From JBGAKG01 sp044224495 (GTDB taxonomy: Bacteria; Myxococcota_A; Polyangia; Polyangiales; Polyangiaceae): 64,000 nt of DNA. Shown here piece by piece: positions 1-8,682 of this stretch (position 1 is its first letter; every line of letters begins with the position of its first letter). Location: NCBI GenBank assembly GCA_044224495.1, contig JBGAKG010000004.1, positions 372,001 through 436,000 on the forward strand, given 5' to 3'. Below the pieces are notes generated by a model. It worked only from the letters and a program-made list of their open reading frames with translations. It ran no database searches and was not told the DNA's origin. Both the position numbers and the translations under genes were made by a program.

Positions 1-564
1 GAGGAGCTCGTCTGCGAGTACCTCGCGCGCTACCCGGAGGCCGCGGTGGACCTGCACGTCGCCGCCGAGCGGATCGACCTCCGTGCCCATCGGATCGATC
101 TCGCGTTTCGCACCGCCCCCCTTCGCGCCGATGCATCGATGCGCCAGCGTCGGCTCGCGCAGTCGCGCGTGGCGCTCCTCGCCAGCCCCGCGTACCTCGC
201 CGCCCGGGGCACCCCCCGCACCCTCGCCGACCTCGCCGAGCACGATGCGATCTTCGTCGGGACGGAGACGGGGTTCACGCTCGGCGAAGCGAAGGTCACG
301 ATGCGCGATCGTCTGCGCGTGAACGGCTTCGCGGCGGCGCGGCGGGCCGCGCTCGCGGGCCTGGGCATCGCGTGGTTCTCGACCGTGTACGCCCGCGCGG
401 AGCTCCTGCGCGGGGACCTCCGGATCGTGCTGCCGGAGCACGCGAGCCTCTCGACCGTCTACGCCGTGACACCGGGCGACGGCGCGCTCCCGTCGAAGGT
501 GCGTGCGTTCTTGGACCTCGCGCTGCGGCGGATCACGTCGGAGCGTCTGCTCGCGGACGGGTGA
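1..564 (+). CDS. LysR-family transcriptional regulator, C-terminal part (cut by window start)
   Basis: The frame is open from the first base, so the N-terminal winged helix lies outside the window. The visible 187 residues are the LysR effector-binding domain: an ARYPEAAVDLHVAAERIDL-type beginning, a 'LASPAYLAARGTPRTLADLAEHD' segment typical of the second subdomain, and 'AALAGLGIAWFSTVYARAEL' near the end. Members bind a small co-inducer and activate or repress neighbouring, often divergent, genes. The target here is unknown because the upstream side is missing. It ends tail-to-tail with the TetR gene, overlapping by 32 bases. Confidence 0.85.
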   Translation, partial: EELVCEYLARYPEAAVDLHVAAERIDLRAHRIDLAFRTAPLRADASMRQRRLAQSRVALLASPAYLAARGTPRTLADLAEHDAIFVGTETGFTLGEAKVTMRDRLRVNGFAAARRAALAGLGIAWFSTVYARAELLRGDLRIVLPEHASLSTVYAVTPGDGALPSKVRAFLDLALRRITSERLLADG

Positions 565-1222
565 AGTAGGCGACGAGCATGGTGTGGAGCTCGCGGAAGA
601 TCGCGCGCTTTCGCTCCGGATCCGGCCGCGAGATCCGGAGCCGCTGCAAGAACGGCGGGATCGAGTGGGTGAGGAGGAACGCGGCGGCATCGAGATCCTC
701 GATCGCCACGTCGGCGGCTCGCGCGGCGAGAAACGCGCGGAGCGGGACCGCGATCGTCTGCTCGTTGTAGGCGATGACCTGGCCGAGCTCGCCGACGCGC
801 GGGATCTGGTTCATCAGGACCATCGCGAGCTCGGGATCGGCCTCGGACTGCTCGGCGATCGAGCCGATGACCGCGGCGATCACGTCGGGCACCGGCGCGG
901 TGGCGACCTTCCCGATCGCGCCGAGGAACGCGGCCTGTTGGCGCTCGGCATAGCGAAGCAGGAGCGCCGTCACGAGCGCGTCCTTGCCGGGGTAGTACTG
1001 GTACAGCGAGCCGACGCTCACGCCCGCGGCGTCGGCGACTTTGTTCGTGGTGAGGCCGTCGTAGCCGACCTCGCGCAGGACGCGCGCGGTCGCTTCGAGG
1101 ATGGCCTCGACCGTCGCCTGAGCGCGCTCCTGGCGCGGGACCTTGCGCGGCGCGACGGGAGGACGCGCGCGCGGGGCGCGCTTCTTCGCCCGCGGGGCCT
1201 GGCGCTTCGTCTTCACCGTCAC
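533..1222 (-). CDS. TetR/AcrR-family transcriptional repressor
   Basis: 229 residues. A basic N-terminal tail of about 30 residues rich in Arg, Lys and Pro precedes a classic TetR helix-turn-helix at about 34-84 (ATVEAILEATARVL, then TTNKVADAAGVSVGSLYQYY). The remainder is a helical ligand-binding domain resembling the TetR C-terminal class ending in IFRELHTMLVAYF. The GTG start is chosen because it overlaps the TGA stop of the upstream lipoprotein gene as GTGA, indicating translational coupling. It may therefore regulate the operon that begins with the lipoprotein. The ligand is not predictable. Confidence 0.88.
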   Translation of the reverse strand: MTVKTKRQAPRAKKRAPRARPPVAPRKVPRQERAQATVEAILEATARVLREVGYDGLTTNKVADAAGVSVGSLYQYYPGKDALVTALLLRYAERQQAAFLGAIGKVATAPVPDVIAAVIGSIAEQSEADPELAMVLMNQIPRVGELGQVIAYNEQTIAVPLRAFLAARAADVAIEDLDAAAFLLTHSIPPFLQRLRISRPDPERKRAIFRELHTMLVAYFTRPRADAPT

Positions 1223-2163
1223 CGAGCGCTCGCCTTCGACGTCGGCGCGGTCTTCGGTGCCGGTGGTGGGAGCCGCTTCTCGAGCTCGTCGACGCGCGCG
1301 CGGAGCTCCCGGAGCTCGCGATCCTGATCCTGCGCCAGCGCGAGCACCATGCTGGTGTAGCCGTACAGATCGACCTGCCGCCGTTGCATGTCGGCCGAGG
1401 GCGCGTCCGGCGCGTCCTCGAGGATGATCCCGAGGCGCTCGCGCTCGCCGAGCGCGGGATCCTTGTAGTGCCAGGTGCTGAGCTTCAGCGTGCGCGCTTG
1501 GTCCGCGACGTGGGTTCGCTCGGTGCCATCGAGGTAGTGGATGTCGCGCTTCGCTTCGCGCGTGGAGATCGGACAGCCCTGCGGGCTCGACGCCGCGGTC
1601 CACCCGCCGCCGCTGCACTTGCGCGACACGTTGGGCTCGCAGCCGTAGTCGCAGAAGAGACCTTCGGTGGAGCACGCGCTCCCCAGGTTCGGCCGCGCGG
1701 CCGGACAGCCGGGGGTCGTGTTCGGCGCGTCGCAGCTCCAGAGGAGCGGGCCGGAGCATTGGACGACCGGGTACTTCGTGCAGTTCGTACAGGAGCAACC
1801 GAGTCCGGCGTAGTTGCAGCGTGCGTCTTTCGTCGAGCAGGCCTTTCCCGCCGCTTCGTCGCGCGTGGCGGGGCACGTCGGATCCGTCGGAAGGCACTTC
1901 GGCTGGGCGATCGCCCACGTGCCCGCCGCGCAGTCGGCGCGCGTGAGGCAGCTGGGATCCGCTCCGTACTCGCAGACGAGACCGTTGGGCGTGCACGCGC
2001 TACCCGGGCTCGGCGCCGCTGCCGGGCACGGACCGCCGTTGGTGCCGCCGTCGTTGGTGCCCCCGTCGACTCCGGTCGACGTCTGGCCTCCGCACGCGAG
2101 CGCGACCACCCCCACCGCGACGAGCACGCCGACCACCCGCAGCCTGTCCGAGATCGTTCGCAT
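1219..2163 (-). CDS. Cys-rich lipoprotein with C-terminal peptidase S74 (intramolecular chaperone) domain
   Basis: 314 residues. The ATG follows GAGGAGG at good spacing, so it is preferred over an in-frame start 120 bases upstream. A signal peptide ends in an ALAC lipobox (Cys24) followed by a Gly/Thr/Asp linker. Residues 45-198 contain many Cys in EGF-like or stigma-like spacing. From about 200 the sequence resembles the S74 auto-processing chaperone domain of phage tail spikes: Ser200 and Lys205 have the Ser-x4-Lys spacing of the known self-cleavage dyad, followed by KRDIHYLDG, GIILED, a YGYTSMVLALAQ helix and a coiled coil (RELRELRARVDELEKR). Such domains assemble trimers and are cut off. 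Finding one on a lipoprotein is unusual. It is coupled to the downstream TetR gene. Confidence 0.75.
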   Translation of the reverse strand: MRTISDRLRVVGVLVAVGVVALACGGQTSTGVDGGTNDGGTNGGPCPAAAPSPGSACTPNGLVCEYGADPSCLTRADCAAGTWAIAQPKCLPTDPTCPATRDEAAGKACSTKDARCNYAGLGCSCTNCTKYPVVQCSGPLLWSCDAPNTTPGCPAARPNLGSACSTEGLFCDYGCEPNVSRKCSGGGWTAASSPQGCPISTREAKRDIHYLDGTERTHVADQARTLKLSTWHYKDPALGERERLGIILEDAPDAPSADMQRRQVDLYGYTSMVLALAQDQDRELRELRARVDELEKRLPPPAPKTAPTSKASAR

Positions 2164-2303
2164 GCGAACCTCCTCGGTCGAGGCTACGCCCGTCGCGATC
2201 CAAACATGAGGGCCTCCGCTGAATTGCGGTCCAAGTGCCCGAAACTCGAGACGAAATTCGATGCGAGTAGCAGATGCGAGCAAAGCTTCACATATTCGTT
2301 CGC

Positions 2304-2987
2304 ATGCCGTCGCTGACCAAGCTCGCCAAGCCGCTCTACTACTTCTTCCGCCTCGCCCGCGATCCGCGGGAGCTCGATCGCGTCTTCCAGATGCGCGACT
2401 CGGCGGCGGATCCCAAGATGACGACCGCGGTGATGAACCGGCTGCGGCGCGAGCCCGGCATCGAGGAAGCCTTCACCAAGCGAGCGCGCCTCGGGTCGTT
2501 CACGCTCGAGGAGCTCCGCGCGCTCCCGGAGGGCTCGCTCGGTCGCGCGTACGGCACGTTCATGGAGGCGAACGGGCTCACGCCCGACGCGATCCCGCAC
2601 GTCGACGCGAACGGCGGGCCCGAGTACATGCGCGCGCACCTCTACGAGACGCACGATCTCTGGCACGTCGTCACCGGGTTCGGTCCGGACCCCGCGGGCG
2701 AAGCGGGGCTGCAAGCCGTCTACGCGGCGCAGCTCCCGGGCATGCTGCCGGCGGCGCTCGTGTCGGCGCTGCTCCTCAACGCGGCGATCGAGCGCTCGAG
2801 CGCGAAGACGAAGGAGCGCTTCGACGCCGTCGCGCGCGGGTGGGAGCTCGGCCAGCGCGCGAAGATGCTCTTCGGCTATCCGTGGCGCGAGCGGTTCGCC
2901 ACGCCGCTCGAAGAAGTTCGGCGCGAGCTCGGCATCGACGCGACGCTGTCGCAGCCGCGGCCGCTCCGCGCGGTGCTCGAGAGCTGA
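2304..2987 (+). CDS. Coq4-family protein
   Basis: 227 residues from ATG 2304; an in-frame ATG at 2274 would add ten residues and neither has a clear ribosome site. The central segment HDLWHVVTGFGPDPAGE fits the HDxxH-x11-E zinc motif that defines Coq4. In mitochondria Coq4 is needed for ubiquinone synthesis and has been linked to C1 decarboxylation/hydroxylation of the ring. Bacterial homologues are poorly studied. No other ubiquinone or menaquinone genes are nearby, so the pathway is inferred from family only. It is divergent from the S74 lipoprotein gene, sharing a 140-base intergenic region in which I see no clear operator. Confidence 0.8.
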   Translation: MPSLTKLAKPLYYFFRLARDPRELDRVFQMRDSAADPKMTTAVMNRLRREPGIEEAFTKRARLGSFTLEELRALPEGSLGRAYGTFMEANGLTPDAIPHVDANGGPEYMRAHLYETHDLWHVVTGFGPDPAGEAGLQAVYAAQLPGMLPAALVSALLLNAAIERSSAKTKERFDAVARGWELGQRAKMLFGYPWRERFATPLEEVRRELGIDATLSQPRPLRAVLES

Positions 2988-2988
2988 C

Positions 2989-3750
2989 TCAGCGAACCAG
3001 CCCCAGTGCGTTCGCGATCGCGTCGCGTGCCTCACGCCAGGAAGGCGGTGGTGGCTCCACGTCGGCGGGGTCCTCCTCCGACGCTTCTCGATCGAGCAGC
3101 ATCTGGTCGAGCTCCCGCTCGATCGCGACGAGCGCGTCACGATGGGCGCGGAGCTCGTCGCTCCGGGTTCGCTCGAGGAGGCCCGGCAGTCGCTCGATCG
3201 CCTGGAGCCGAGCGGCGGAGTAGCGAGCCGTGCCCCTCCAGCGCGCGATCCAGCTCGCGAGATCGTGGAACGCTCGGAGCTCGAGCGCGGCGCCGCCGCG
3301 GGGCTCGCCGATGCGCGCGGGAACGAGCTCCCGCTCCGGCGGCTCCGGCACGGGGTCCGGCGGGAGGCGCCCGCGAGCGTCGTCGATCGCGGTGCGGACG
3401 TCGGGCGACGCGTCGTCCCGCGCGCGCCCATCGAGCCAGTCCGCGAGCTCGGGGTCGGCTCCGCGCGCGAGCACCCGACACGCGGCCGCGCGGACCAGCG
3501 CCGAGGTGTCGTGCTCCGCGAGCGTACGCAAGAGCTCCCGATGCGCGGGACCCGCGACGACGTTCACGAGGTGTGCGCGGACGCCTTCGTTCGGCTCGCG
3601 CTCGAGGTGAAGGGCGAGCTCCCCGGTGGTCGTCGCGGCGCGGAGCGCGAGCGCCCAGGCGGCGTAGAGACGGGTCGGAGCATCCGGTGCGCGAAGGAGC
3701 GCCTCCAGCTCGGTCGAGGGTCGGTCGCGGAGCTCGTCGAAGGAGCTCAA
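2989..3750 (-). CDS. HEAT-repeat-like protein
   Basis: 253 residues. The first 130 residues show repeated helical pairs of HEAT/PBS-lyase type (for example TRLYAAWALALRA, VRAHLVNVVAG, ALVRAAACRVLARGAD, VRTAIDDARG). A Pro/Glu-rich hinge follows, then a helical C-terminal part. Repeats of this kind form a curved protein-binding surface; no catalytic motif is visible. Its ATG overlaps the stop of the upstream lipoprotein gene (ATGA), so the two are probably coupled and may act together. No signal peptide is seen, so it is likely cytoplasmic. Confidence 0.65.
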   Translation of the reverse strand: MSSFDELRDRPSTELEALLRAPDAPTRLYAAWALALRAATTTGELALHLEREPNEGVRAHLVNVVAGPAHRELLRTLAEHDTSALVRAAACRVLARGADPELADWLDGRARDDASPDVRTAIDDARGRLPPDPVPEPPERELVPARIGEPRGGAALELRAFHDLASWIARWRGTARYSAARLQAIERLPGLLERTRSDELRAHRDALVAIERELDQMLLDREASEEDPADVEPPPPSWREARDAIANALGLVR

Positions 3751-5234
3751 GGCGCCGGCGTCACCGGGATCGAGGTGTAGGACCCCGCCGGGATCGGCAT
3801 CTCGGTCACCTTCACCACCGGCGGCTTCTGCGGCACCACCGCGTGCGGGTTCAGATCGCGCTCGAGCAAGTCGAACGGCGCGTCACCGAACGTCATCCAC
3901 GCGCTCGCGCGGACGGTCGCCGCCATCATCCCATTTCGGTACAGCCACTCCGCGACCAGCGCGTCGGCCACGGCGCCGAGCGGGTTCGTGCGGGCGCGCC
4001 GCTCGAGGCGGGCGACGAGCTCGGGCGCGACGTCGGCGAGGAGCCGCGCGTGCTCGGTCGCCGGCTTCACGGCGTCCGCGCCGGCGAGCATCCAGAGCGC
4101 CCAGCTCGCGACCGTGAGCGCGGTGTGCGCGGACGCGAGGACTGCGGCGAGCTCGTCGGCGGTGGTCGCCTTCTCCGCGCGCGCGGCGAGGGTGCACGCG
4201 AGGGCGCGCTCCGGAGCGGGCGCCTTGCGGAGCGTCGCGGGCGCGCGGAACGTGCAGCGCGCGGGCGCCAGGAGCGCACGCGCTTCGCCTTCGGTGCGCT
4301 CCGCGCTCGGCGCCGCACCGACGAGCCCCGCGGCTTCCTTCGCGACCGTGGTCGCCGTCGTCTCGAAGATGCGGGCGAGCGTCTCCGCGGACAGCGTGAC
4401 GCCGAGGTGCGCGCGGAGCTTCTTGCTGAACACGTCGCGCTCGGTCGGAAGATCGCGCGGCGGCCCCGCCGCGAGCGCGCCGAGCGCGACGCGGAGCTCC
4501 GTGAAGGCGGGGTGCGCCTTCGGGTACGGCGTGCCGTCGAAGGCGATGCGCTCGAGCGGATCGAGGGCGTCCTCGAGCTCGGCGATCTCGTCGGCCGGGA
4601 GCTTCTTCGGTGCGAGGGCGCTGCGGAGCCCGTCGATCCGCCCCGCGAACCAGGCGTCGCGTTTCTCGAGCTCCGCCGCGCTCTTCGGGGGAGCCCACGT
4701 CGCCGCGAGCCCGCGAACGAGGACGCCCGCCGAACGCGGGACGTCGCGCTCCTCGGCGAGGCGCGCCTCTTCCTCGTCCACCAAACGGAGCAAGAGCTGG
4801 CGCTCGAGCTCGGGGCGCTTGCCGTCGTTCGGGTGCGGATCGGGGATGGGGTGAGCGTAGGGCACGAGCGCCTTGCGGGCCTCGGCGAGCGAGCGCGCCC
4901 GCACGTCGAACGAAAATAGGTCCGTGTGGTTGGACTCGAGCGCCGCGGTCGGATCCTCCGCGAGGATCGCCCCCAGGACGGCCTTCCCGGATTCGTCCTC
5001 CGACGGGGTGATGCCCGTGCGCTGCGCAATCCGCGCGTCCGTGGCGGCCAGGATGCCGAGGATCCGGCGCTCGTCGTCGTAGAACTTGGCGGTCTCGGGG
5101 GGGAGCTCGGGGGACCCGGGCGATCGGGAGCCGGCACCCGTCTCCGGCGCATGGGGGCACCCCAGCCCCCCCAGCGCCAGGAGCGGCAGGAGCGCGACAC
5201 GCCCGATCGTTCGCCAGCGAACCATCCCGCTCAC
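3747..5234 (-). CDS. Predicted lipoprotein of unknown function
   Basis: 495 residues. The N-terminus has an Arg, a hydrophobic stretch (VALLPLLALGGLGC) and a lipobox Cys at about 26, followed by a Pro/Ser-rich linker. The mature part is mainly helical and Ala/Glu/Leu-rich. I recognise no domain or catalytic motif. It lies seven bases downstream of yjbQ and is coupled to the HEAT-like gene by an ATGA overlap, so the three genes appear to form one operon. ATG 5225 is an alternative start. It is probably membrane-anchored in the periplasm. Confidence 0.7.
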   Translation of the reverse strand: MSGMVRWRTIGRVALLPLLALGGLGCPHAPETGAGSRSPGSPELPPETAKFYDDERRILGILAATDARIAQRTGITPSEDESGKAVLGAILAEDPTAALESNHTDLFSFDVRARSLAEARKALVPYAHPIPDPHPNDGKRPELERQLLLRLVDEEEARLAEERDVPRSAGVLVRGLAATWAPPKSAAELEKRDAWFAGRIDGLRSALAPKKLPADEIAELEDALDPLERIAFDGTPYPKAHPAFTELRVALGALAAGPPRDLPTERDVFSKKLRAHLGVTLSAETLARIFETTATTVAKEAAGLVGAAPSAERTEGEARALLAPARCTFRAPATLRKAPAPERALACTLAARAEKATTADELAAVLASAHTALTVASWALWMLAGADAVKPATEHARLLADVAPELVARLERRARTNPLGAVADALVAEWLYRNGMMAATVRASAWMTFGDAPFDLLERDLNPHAVVPQKPPVVKVTEMPIPAGSYTSIPVTPAP

Positions 5235-5241
5235 CCGTACC

Positions 5242-5658
5242 TCAGGCGAACCCCAACGTCTTCACGATCAACCGCTTCTTCCGCATCCCGTCGAACTCCG
5301 CGTAGAAGACCCGTTGCCACGGCCCGAGGTCCAGCTTGCCGTCCGTCACGGGGATCGTGACCTCGTGGTGGATGAGGAGCGACTTCAGGTGCGCGTGGCC
5401 GTTGTCCTCGCCAGTCCGGTGGTGCTCGTAGGCGGGCCCCTCGGGGGCCAGATGCTCGAGCCACTTCCAGATGTCGCGGTGCAGCCCACTCTCGTCGTCG
5501 TTCACGAACACCCCGGCGGTGATGTGCATCGCGCTGACGAGCATCATCCCCTCCCGAATGCCGCTCTTCATGAGGATCCCATCCAAGATGGGGGTCAGAT
5601 GCACGAGGTCCCGCTTCTTTTTGGTTTCGAACGTGAGGTATTCCGTGTGCGATTTCAT
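5242..5658 (-). CDS. yjbQ: YjbQ-family protein (UPF0047; secondary thiamine-phosphate synthase-like)
   Basis: 138 residues, the full length of the family. It carries the expected signatures: SAMHITAGVFVNDDESGLHRD, HHRTGEDNGHAHLKSLL and GPWQRVFYAEFDG. These include the conserved His and Asp residues thought to bind a metal. E. coli YjbQ has weak thiamine-phosphate synthase activity in vivo, but the physiological role is unresolved. It is first gene of an operon with a lipoprotein and a HEAT-like protein, with no thiamine genes in sight, so a thiamine role here is doubtful. Confidence 0.92.
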   Translation of the reverse strand: MKSHTEYLTFETKKKRDLVHLTPILDGILMKSGIREGMMLVSAMHITAGVFVNDDESGLHRDIWKWLEHLAPEGPAYEHHRTGEDNGHAHLKSLLIHHEVTIPVTDGKLDLGPWQRVFYAEFDGMRKKRLIVKTLGFA

Positions 5659-5743
5659 GGGGTAGCCCGTCCAACGCCGGGTAGGCCGGCGCGGGCGCTC
5701 AGCCTACCTGGGAAGGGACTTTGGGCGGGAGCCCACATGGATT

Positions 5744-7678
5744 ATGGTACGTACCCGAATGAATTCGCTCGGTATTCGGTCCAAGCTGTCGGTGGGCGTG
5801 CAGCGCGCGGCGAGCCTCGCCGCCAAAGCAGCGTGGCCGTTGGTCCAAAAGTACAACGTTCGCTTCGAGCGGCCGGCACCTCAGCCGAAGTGGGCTCCGG
5901 CCCCCCTCCAGAAGCGCCGCCAGAAGACCATGCCCGAGCTGGGTTGGCCGCGGCAGACCGACTCGCTCTGCCCGAAGTGCGTCAAAGAGGTTCGAACCGA
6001 GATCCTGAGCGGCGAGCGTGAGGTCCGGCACCTGGTCGACGGCAAGCCGGGCGAGATCCGCGCCCTCATCACCGAGCGCGACGGCAAGCTGGTGATGGAG
6101 AAGGAGTGCCCGAAGCACGGTCGCTTCGAGGACGTGATGAGCATCGATCCGACCTTCACGAGCCGGATCGAGAAGCTCTATCCGGGCCGCGACTTCCTCG
6201 CGCCGCTCAGCAAGCTCCGCGACCACGGCACGTCGAGCGTCAAGTACGGCCGCGGCAGCGTCCTCACCGTGGACCTCACGAACCGCTGCAACATGATGTG
6301 CGACCCGTGCTTCATGGACGCGAACCAGGTCGGTTACGTCCACGAGCTCGAGTGGGCCGAGGTCCAGCAGATCCTCGACGACTCGCTCACGATCAAGCCG
6401 CGCCGCCAGCTCTCCGTGCAGTTCTCGGGCGGCGAGCCCACGCTCAGCCCGCACTTCTTGCGCGCGGTGAAGTACGCGCGGGACGTGGGGTACTTCTGCG
6501 TCCAGACCGCGACGAACGGCATCAAGTTCGCGCAGGACCGCGAGTTCTGCAAACAGGCCAAGGAAGCGGGGCTGCGCCTCGCGTATCTCCAGTTCGACGG
6601 CGTCACGAACGAGGCGAACTCCCACCGCAAGGTCGGAAACCTCTTCGACGTGAAGAAGCGCGCGATCGAGAACCTGCACGCCGCCGGCGTGGACGTCGTG
6701 CTCGTCGTCACCGTCGTCAACGGCGTGAACAACGAGCAGGTCGGGCCGATCCTCGACTTCGCGATCGCCAACGCCGACAAAATCACCGTCGTCTCGTTCC
6801 AGCCGGTCAGCTTCACGGGCCGCGACGAAGACGTCGACGACGAGACGCGGAAGGCCCAGCGCTACACGCTCTCCCACCTCGCGCACGACGTGAAGACGCA
6901 GACCGGCGAGACCGAGCCGCTGCGCGATTGGTTCCCGCTCTCCGCGATGGGGCCGTTCAGCGATCTCGCGGACCTGCTCCAGGACCCGAGCACGAACCTC
7001 GGCGCGCTCAACTGCGGCTGCCACCCGAACTGCGGCATGGGCACGATCCTCTTCGTCAACAAGAAGACGAAGCAGATGGTCCCGCTCAGCCAGTTCCTCG
7101 ACATGGATCAGCTCCTCAAGGACATCGGGGACGTGACGGACGGCGCGCAGGGGCGCCCGCTCCTCGTCGCGCAGACCGCGATGGCGCTGCTCAAGAACTT
7201 CCGCGCCGACAAGGCGCCGCCCGGCTACACGTTCGCCGACCTGCTCCGCCAGTTCCGCAGCCAGACCGGCACGCGCGGCAAGAAGCTCGGCGAGTACGAG
7301 AGCGACGCGAACGAGTTCGAGTGGCGCGTGCTCTTCGTCGCCGGCATGTGGTTCCAGGACCTCTTCAACTACGACTTCCGCCGCACCGAGATGTGCATCA
7401 TCCCGTACGGCACGCAGATGGGGGAGATCTCGTTCTGCGCGTACAACACGGGTGTCGGCTGGCGCAACGTCATCGAGCAGATGAAGGCGAACGCCACCGT
7501 GGCCGAGTGGTACAAGGACAAGGGTCGTCACCCCGTCTACGCGAAGAACCAGGAGCTGCCGCTCCCGGGCGAGCTCGGGACGGTGAAGATGCCGGCCTCG
7601 GCGGTCGCCCTCGAGCAGCGCGACGAAGAGAAGCGCGAAGCGAAGAAGCGCGTGCGGCTCAACGTCGTGAACGGCTGA
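5744..7678 (+). CDS. Radical SAM protein of the tetraether lipid synthase (Tes/COG1964) family
   Basis: 644 residues. The radical SAM cluster motif is CNMMCDPC (Cys182, 186, 189), followed by FSGGEPTLS for SAM binding. The N-terminal module has CPKC (76, 79) and ECPKHG (122), and downstream modules have NCGCHPNC (424-430) and Cys551/565. This layout is that of COG1964, whose archaeal members (MJ0619, MA_1486) couple two lipid alkyl chains to make tetraether or macrocyclic lipids using extra Fe-S clusters and a rubredoxin-like iron site. The bacterial substrate is unknown; membrane-spanning lipid formation is an inference. ATG 5759 is an alternative start. It is a single-gene unit on the + strand. 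Confidence 0.82.
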   Translation: MVRTRMNSLGIRSKLSVGVQRAASLAAKAAWPLVQKYNVRFERPAPQPKWAPAPLQKRRQKTMPELGWPRQTDSLCPKCVKEVRTEILSGEREVRHLVDGKPGEIRALITERDGKLVMEKECPKHGRFEDVMSIDPTFTSRIEKLYPGRDFLAPLSKLRDHGTSSVKYGRGSVLTVDLTNRCNMMCDPCFMDANQVGYVHELEWAEVQQILDDSLTIKPRRQLSVQFSGGEPTLSPHFLRAVKYARDVGYFCVQTATNGIKFAQDREFCKQAKEAGLRLAYLQFDGVTNEANSHRKVGNLFDVKKRAIENLHAAGVDVVLVVTVVNGVNNEQVGPILDFAIANADKITVVSFQPVSFTGRDEDVDDETRKAQRYTLSHLAHDVKTQTGETEPLRDWFPLSAMGPFSDLADLLQDPSTNLGALNCGCHPNCGMGTILFVNKKTKQMVPLSQFLDMDQLLKDIGDVTDGAQGRPLLVAQTAMALLKNFRADKAPPGYTFADLLRQFRSQTGTRGKKLGEYESDANEFEWRVLFVAGMWFQDLFNYDFRRTEMCIIPYGTQMGEISFCAYNTGVGWRNVIEQMKANATVAEWYKDKGRHPVYAKNQELPLPGELGTVKMPASAVALEQRDEEKREAKKRVRLNVVNG

Positions 7679-7790
7679 AGCTTCGGGTGAGCTGAGCCCA
7701 GACGGATCGTCCGCGATCCGCAGAGATCGCTGAATTTCCCGAGAAATTCGACGTTCGGACGAGGGCACGTCGCTTGCTCTACCTCCGAGC

Positions 7791-8669
7791 ATGAAGCTCT
7801 CTGCGCTCGGTCTCGCCGCGTTGGTCTTGGGGTCCACCTTCGGTCTCGCGTCGCTCGGTTGCAGCGCCGACGTGGACGACGGCGAAGAGGTCGACGACCT
7901 CTCCGGCGAGCTCACCTCCGGCGTCAACGGCACCAAGTGCGTCGCGAGCCCATACAACTGCGGCTTCCGCGCGACGGGCGGAGCGCGCGTGCTCACCGCC
8001 GACGGCGACGACTCGTGGGCCGTCGAGGGCGGCGCCTCCGTCCGCGACGGCAACGGCACCGCGCTCGTCACGCAAGGCGCCACCAAGCTCAAGTTCAACT
8101 ACGGGCAGACGCGCCACCTCGCCGGGAAGACCCACTTCCTCGCGATGGCCACCGACAACGGGAGCGCCGCGTGGTTCCCCGCCGACCACGTGGTCCACGA
8201 GCAGTCGCTCCGAGACAAGATCGGCAACGTCGACGCGAAGGATCCGCACCAGGGGAAGATGTCGTGCTACGAAATCCGTAGCACCTACGATGCGAGCATC
8301 GAGCTCAAGAAGGTCGTGTACGACAGCGACTCGTCGCACGAGCGCGCGGGCGACTACCTCCCGCTGAAGCGCAACAACGGCAAGGTGTCCGCGAACCTCG
8401 TCTTCAGCGTGCCCGGCTTCTCGCTCGGTGGCGCCGTCACCGATCACTTCCCCGCCGGCACGAAGTTCCAGCGCGTGGTGGTGCCGACGACGAGCGGGCG
8501 GCCCTCGATCGACATCCCGCTCTGGGTCGACGCGGGCAACGGCCACTACACCAAGCGCAGCGGCTCGATGAAGTTCGTCTACGGCTACATCGTCTCCAAG
8601 AGCGACGGCGCGAAGCGCTTCGGCTGGATGGCCTACGACGCCATCAAGCCGTCGAACGGCTGCGACTGA
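7791..8669 (+). CDS. Predicted secreted lipoprotein of unknown function
   Basis: 292 residues. The signal peptide (ALGLAALVLGSTFGLASLGC) ends in a lipobox Cys at about 24, followed by an Asp/Glu-rich linker. The mature domain is beta-rich with few Cys (50, 57 and later ones may form disulfides) and has no motif I recognise. The short repeats of charged residues and the GNGHYTKRSGSMKFVYGYIV segment near the C-terminus suggest a compact extracellular beta domain. A short inverted repeat (7732-7749) sits in the upstream gap. It is followed closely by the SOUL-domain gene on the same strand. Confidence 0.65.
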   Translation: MKLSALGLAALVLGSTFGLASLGCSADVDDGEEVDDLSGELTSGVNGTKCVASPYNCGFRATGGARVLTADGDDSWAVEGGASVRDGNGTALVTQGATKLKFNYGQTRHLAGKTHFLAMATDNGSAAWFPADHVVHEQSLRDKIGNVDAKDPHQGKMSCYEIRSTYDASIELKKVVYDSDSSHERAGDYLPLKRNNGKVSANLVFSVPGFSLGGAVTDHFPAGTKFQRVVVPTTSGRPSIDIPLWVDAGNGHYTKRSGSMKFVYGYIVSKSDGAKRFGWMAYDAIKPSNGCD

Positions 8670-8682
8670 GTCGGCACGGCGC

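Noticed and set aside
1219..2163. Prophage remnant because of the S74 domain
   Set aside because: No phage structural, packaging or lysis genes are nearby, and the protein has its own lipoprotein signal.
5581..5600. Another copy of the interrupted palindrome in yjbQ (atcccatccaagatggggg)
   Set aside because: The half sites are seven bases apart and one is mismatched, outside the motif as defined.
7732..7749. gaattt-cccgag-aaattc hairpin as a terminator of the radical SAM gene
   Set aside because: The stem is only six AT-rich base pairs with no T run, and it is over 50 bases past the stop codon; it may equally be a promoter element.
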